A stretch of DNA of 64,000 nucleotides, from NCBI GenBank assembly GCA_039654915.1, contig CM077593.1, forward strand, positions 118,413,413-118,477,412, given 5' to 3'. Made by a program: the position numbers and the translations under genes. This stretch comes from Aquilaria yunnanensis. Taxonomy: Eukaryota > Streptophyta > Magnoliopsida > Malvales > Thymelaeaceae. Positions 60,484-64,000 of the stretch are shown here, in pieces; positions within the stretch are counted from its first letter, which is position 1, and each line of letters starts with the position of its first letter. The notes under the pieces were generated by a model that ran no database searches, had not been told where the DNA came from, and saw nothing but the letters and a program-made list of their open reading frames with translations.

Positions 60484-60488
60484 TGATG

Positions 60489-62470
60489 TGAATCTCGAAG
60501 TGTAATCATCAGTAATGCAGACATAGACCCAACCTCATTTAAGGATTTATACTCATAAAAACACGTATTTCACTTGCACTTTTGAACTCAAATTTGGTTG
60601 TGTAAAATTGATAACTTTATGATCATACAACTGAAAGGTGCATATGGATCATGACTTTCTATATATGCAGCTTTGTTCTAGCTACAACTACATGGTTAAT
60701 CACACCTTGCTTTGTAACACACTTCAATTTGTTATCCTAATTGGACAAGTGTGCTAGCAACAAACATTTAGGAATGGTAGCATGTCTTTGAGGTAAGCAT
60801 TAGGATGTTCATAACATATATCGATATGTTTTCTCCTATATGCACTACACGTTAGAATGTTTGGTCATACACAAAATCTATAAATTTTATTTAAAAACAA
60901 ATGCTATGTGAGCGGGACCCTAGTCATACTCATAAAGTGTATCAGATTTGGCATATATTGAGAGCCTGGAACTACCAGGCAAACATGGTAGAGATCAACA
61001 AAGAAAAAAACTTCTATAAAATGGCGGGTCAAGACTTATTTTATGTCTAATGGTACATACAAGCAAATGGAGGAATGATGGGTTTCTCCTAAGTTTCATG
61101 AGGGGTCCATGAAGGAAAAGGCGCTTCAAGCATCATCCTCTCGTGACTTAACACAATTTCAGGCTCACGCAATGCCACTTATGCATGCTTTCTTTTGGTA
61201 ACTGCACGTCGAGCATGCAAAGTAATTAAATCCTACAAACCCTTATTTAGCACACGATATGAATGTTTACTTAATGCCACTCTACTAACCTTGCGAAATG
61301 TAGAAAGAGAAGTATTTGGAGAAAAGGGGCCCAGGCTTGTTCAAGGCCCACTAGGTTACTCATAAGAAGAAGGATGGACAATATGTTAACAAATGATATC
61401 TAAAGTGGTTGTAAGTTTAAGCTTATTTGGCATTCTTATTTCTTTGCTTAAACAATATGTTATATGTTACATTATCTGCATGGATACAATTATATAGGCG
61501 AGGATCACTGCCAAGATTGAGAAACAAACGCAGAATGAGGATGGTGAGGGATCCAAACAACATGTTAATGATGCTACAATTTTTAATGCAGCAGTCAGTT
61601 GGAGAAGGAGAGTACATATATTTGGGCTGGGATCAAAGAGTTACACTGTGCCTAGACGGCGATGCCCAGGTTAAAGTAGAGGACCACCTGTTGATGGTAA
61701 ACTAGATGCCTGAGTTCCAGGTACTGAAGGTCACGGTTGCACAGGAGAATGCATGCCCGGAAGCTCAATATGAAAGAAAACTGAAACATGTTCATCTATT
61801 GTTGATAGAATAAAGTGTAGCTAAAACTCATAGACAAGGAACCCTCAAGGTATCCATTCAGCCCAAATAATCATTTATTACATAGATCCAGCCCTGTTTC
61901 GATATTTCAAACCCATGTATCGCTTTGTGGAGCTGGACAAAACCTGCCTCCACTCCACATATATAAATCTTATGGGTCTGCAAGGTTTTGGTCCGATAAC
62001 TAAATAATAAAGGTAAAGGCAAACATTACACATTCTGAATAATGATTTGGTAACACCTTTTCACTTTAATCACATTAATTTTATCGAACAATTTCTTTTT
62101 TCATTTTAGAACTCGAGCCTCCAGAGTGATTACCCTAACATTAACATTTGAATAATTGTCATTTAAAAGGAAAAAAAAAAAGAATAATTATCATCTAAAA
62201 TTAATCACGAAGCAATATTGCATCAATTATAAAAAAAATTACATGAGAAATAGTAATGACTAAACATTGTAAAACTTCTCAGCTTCTCCGGAATTAGCTT
62301 TTCATTTATTATTAACAAAGCTACATCCTCACGGGGCACAATCCAGTCAACTTAAGGCAAGCACCGTCCATACATATCACAAGTTTTTATATTCCTGGCA
62401 GGAACAAAGGCATGAAAAGCTTTTTCCGCAAAGCCACTTGAAACACATCTCCAAACGAACGTAACGCTTT
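60489..62470. other. Intergenic spacer
   Basis: No gene or classified repeat recognised. The 92-codon plus-strand ORF at 61427-61705 has no motif I know. The part next to 62470 is the likely 3' UTR of the minus-strand peroxidase. Confidence 0.35.
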
Positions 62471-63100
62471 CTAAAACTCCGACCATGCGTCGAGGTCCTC
62501 GTCCGCCGGCAAGTCCACGACAGAGGCCAGGAAGCTGTTGTCGGAATTCCTGACGGAGCAATTGGCTCTAACCTCCCCTTGCGTCCCCGTCAGCACGCTG
62601 AGCTGACCCATCTTCAGCATCGCTGTCACGAACTTCTCGAAGAACAGCGACTGGTTCACGGCGAAGCTTGTGACGATGCTCCTGGTCCTCCTGTCGGTGT
62701 ACAGGTCCTGGTCGGAGGTGAACAAGCCTTGGCGGTTCATGAGGTCGACGTAATATTTGTTGTCGAACTTGTTGGGGCTCCGGATGTCCAGCACGGTGGT
62801 ATTGGTGCTGTTGCTGGTGGGGCAGGTAACCTTGAGGTTGTTGGCGAAGGTCTTGTCCATGGTGGAGTCTTGGGTGGGGTAGAGCCGGCCGGTGAAGGAG
62901 GTGCAGTGCCCGATACCGATGGTGTGGCCGCCGGAGAGAGCGACGACGTCGGTGGCGTCAAAACCCTTGGTTGAGAGGTTTCCGAGAATATCGCCAGCGG
63001 TGGAGGATGGAGGCGGGAGGTTTTGGAGGGTAGCGGTTTGAGAGGCGAAATTAAGTCCGTCGCGCCTCCCCAGTGGGACGTCGTAATCGGGACCTCCCGA
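62471..63100 (-). CDS. Class III peroxidase, last exon (peroxidase-12-like)
   Basis: Secreted heme peroxidase that oxidises phenolics with hydrogen peroxide in wall stiffening and defence. Only the last exon is in the window (209 codons plus stop); the N-terminal half, with the distal His, lies beyond 64000. It begins SGGPDYDVPLGRRDGLNFAS after an AG acceptor at 63101-63102. The proximal heme ligand sits in DVVALSGGHTIGIGHC, and the calcium-site Asp residues in DIRSPNKFDNKYYVDLMNRQ. FTSDQDLY, MGQLSVLTGTQGEVRANCS and an acidic tail ending DAWSEF follow. SGGHTIG (not SGAHTIG) and GTQGEIR-type wording place it with Arabidopsis PRX12. The intron usually found near the HTIG motif is absent. The 62579-62974 plus-strand ORF is its shadow. 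Confidence 0.93.
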   Translation of the reverse strand, partial: SGGPDYDVPLGRRDGLNFASQTATLQNLPPPSSTAGDILGNLSTKGFDATDVVALSGGHTIGIGHCTSFTGRLYPTQDSTMDKTFANNLKVTCPTSNSTNTTVLDIRSPNKFDNKYYVDLMNRQGLFTSDQDLYTDRRTRSIVTSFAVNQSLFFEKFVTAMLKMGQLSVLTGTQGEVRANCSVRNSDNSFLASVVDLPADEDLDAWSEF

Positions 63101-64000
63101 CTTCAGTGAAAATTAAGTAGTAATTAAAGAAATATATTAAAATTCATAAAAAATAAATTAAACTTTATCAAGAGAAAAATATTTGAAAATTTTTTTACAG
63201 TCCCAGATCTATTTGTCTTACACGTAAATTTAATCTCCGATTATTAACATTTGCCAAGTCATTAAATGTTAAAAAAATTATTGCATAATTTGTATCTAGT
63301 GTAAAATGGTCACAGAAGAACTTAAAATTAGTTGCTGTAAAAGCAAAAAATTTTAAGATTAATTATCTATATAATAATAAAATCATATGATTAAATTCGA
63401 AAAAAAATGATAAAGTTACAATTTTTAAGACTAATTGTTCATATAATTATAGAGGTGTGTGATTTATTTAAAAGAATGATTAAACTATTTATACAGTTAT
63501 AAAATTTTAAGTCTCATTTAATAGTAAAGAATTTTAAAACCTAGATTACAAAACCAGTCTAGATTTACGACTTATTATTGTGTTATGTCCTTCCATATAT
63601 ATGAATCGGACAACCTAGGTAGTCTTTCCAATCTCATATATGGAGGAGTGGAGCTAATAATTATATTTCACGTTTGCCGGTATCAACATTTCTGCAAAGT
63701 TTTTTGTTGGGGCCTGGGTCGATGCATGTTCTGTCACTTCAACTTTAACCGACATAGTTGCTCTCTTCTGGAGTTCTGGTACACCGCTGTCACTTCTACT
63801 TTTACTCTCATTTTGTAATATTTTTATTTATTTAAATTTTAAAAATAATATTTTCATGTTCTTGCTTTTACTCTCGCTTTTAGAATATTTTGTGTAACTT
63901 AACTTATATTTTTATTTTATTTTAAAAAGGTGAAAATCAAATAATAATAATAATAATAAAACAAACAGAAAAACACCAAACAACTAGGAGCTAATTTATT
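63101..64000 (-). other. Peroxidase intron or upstream DNA
   Basis: AT-rich sequence before the last exon in gene direction, presumably intron. I find no earlier peroxidase exon (no RLHFHDCF-type stretch) here. A short (AAT)n run lies at about 63940-63958. Confidence 0.4.

Noticed and set aside
62579..62974. 131-codon plus-strand ORF rich in Gly and Val
   Set aside because: Antisense shadow of the GC-rich peroxidase exon.

Overview
This is nuclear DNA of a flowering plant. Genes are split by GT-AG introns, intergenic DNA is very AT-rich, and the transposons are typical plant families (Ty1/copia, Ty3/gypsy, L1 LINE, hAT, CACTA, Mutator-like, small CTCCCTCC-type MITEs). GIGANTEA and the chloroplast protein OHP2 confirm a green plant. 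I cannot name the species or order from the sequence alone.

Layout. 0-2.2 kb: 3' half of an LRR receptor kinase of the LRR-VIII-2 type, possibly decayed. 2.5-6.9 kb: transposon debris (CACTA end, an intact non-autonomous hAT with its target duplication, a MITE, an LTR-like promoter). 7.7-19.0 kb: GIGANTEA, with 14 coding exons encoding 1,165 aa, behind a promoter holding three evening elements and three ABRE-like sites. 19.3-19.84 kb: three exact-period 181-bp tandem units. 20.0-21.7 kb: RPS18 (uS13), with its start codon alone on exon 1. 23.8-26.6 kb (minus): a UDP-rhamnose/UDP-galactose transporter of the URGT5/6 type. 29.7-31.3 kb: dead hAT transposase. 31.8-33.2 kb: OHP2, followed by a long hairpin. 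34.1-36.2 kb: Ty3/gypsy remnant with a CACTA relic inside. 39.3-39.6 kb (minus): DUF3511 gene. 41.9-45.8 kb: two long-TIR Mutator-like elements, one split by an LTR. 47.4-49.4 kb (minus): a divergent NPF (NRT1/PTR) transporter. 51.0-53.7 kb: LINE pieces. 54.2-60.5 kb (minus): a structurally complete Ty1/copia element with matching target duplications, broken by a solo LTR that has its own target duplication. 62.5-63.1 kb (minus): last exon of a peroxidase-12-like class III peroxidase.

The genes do not form an operon-like system, but the order GI - RPS18 - URGT - OHP2 (- DUF3511) looks ancestral. As I recall the Arabidopsis map, these families sit next to each other in separate duplicated blocks. 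Here they are united in one stretch. I found no evidence of an unknown multi-gene system. The most rewarding items are the gene order, the GI promoter, the hairpin behind OHP2, the 181-bp array and the nested transposons.
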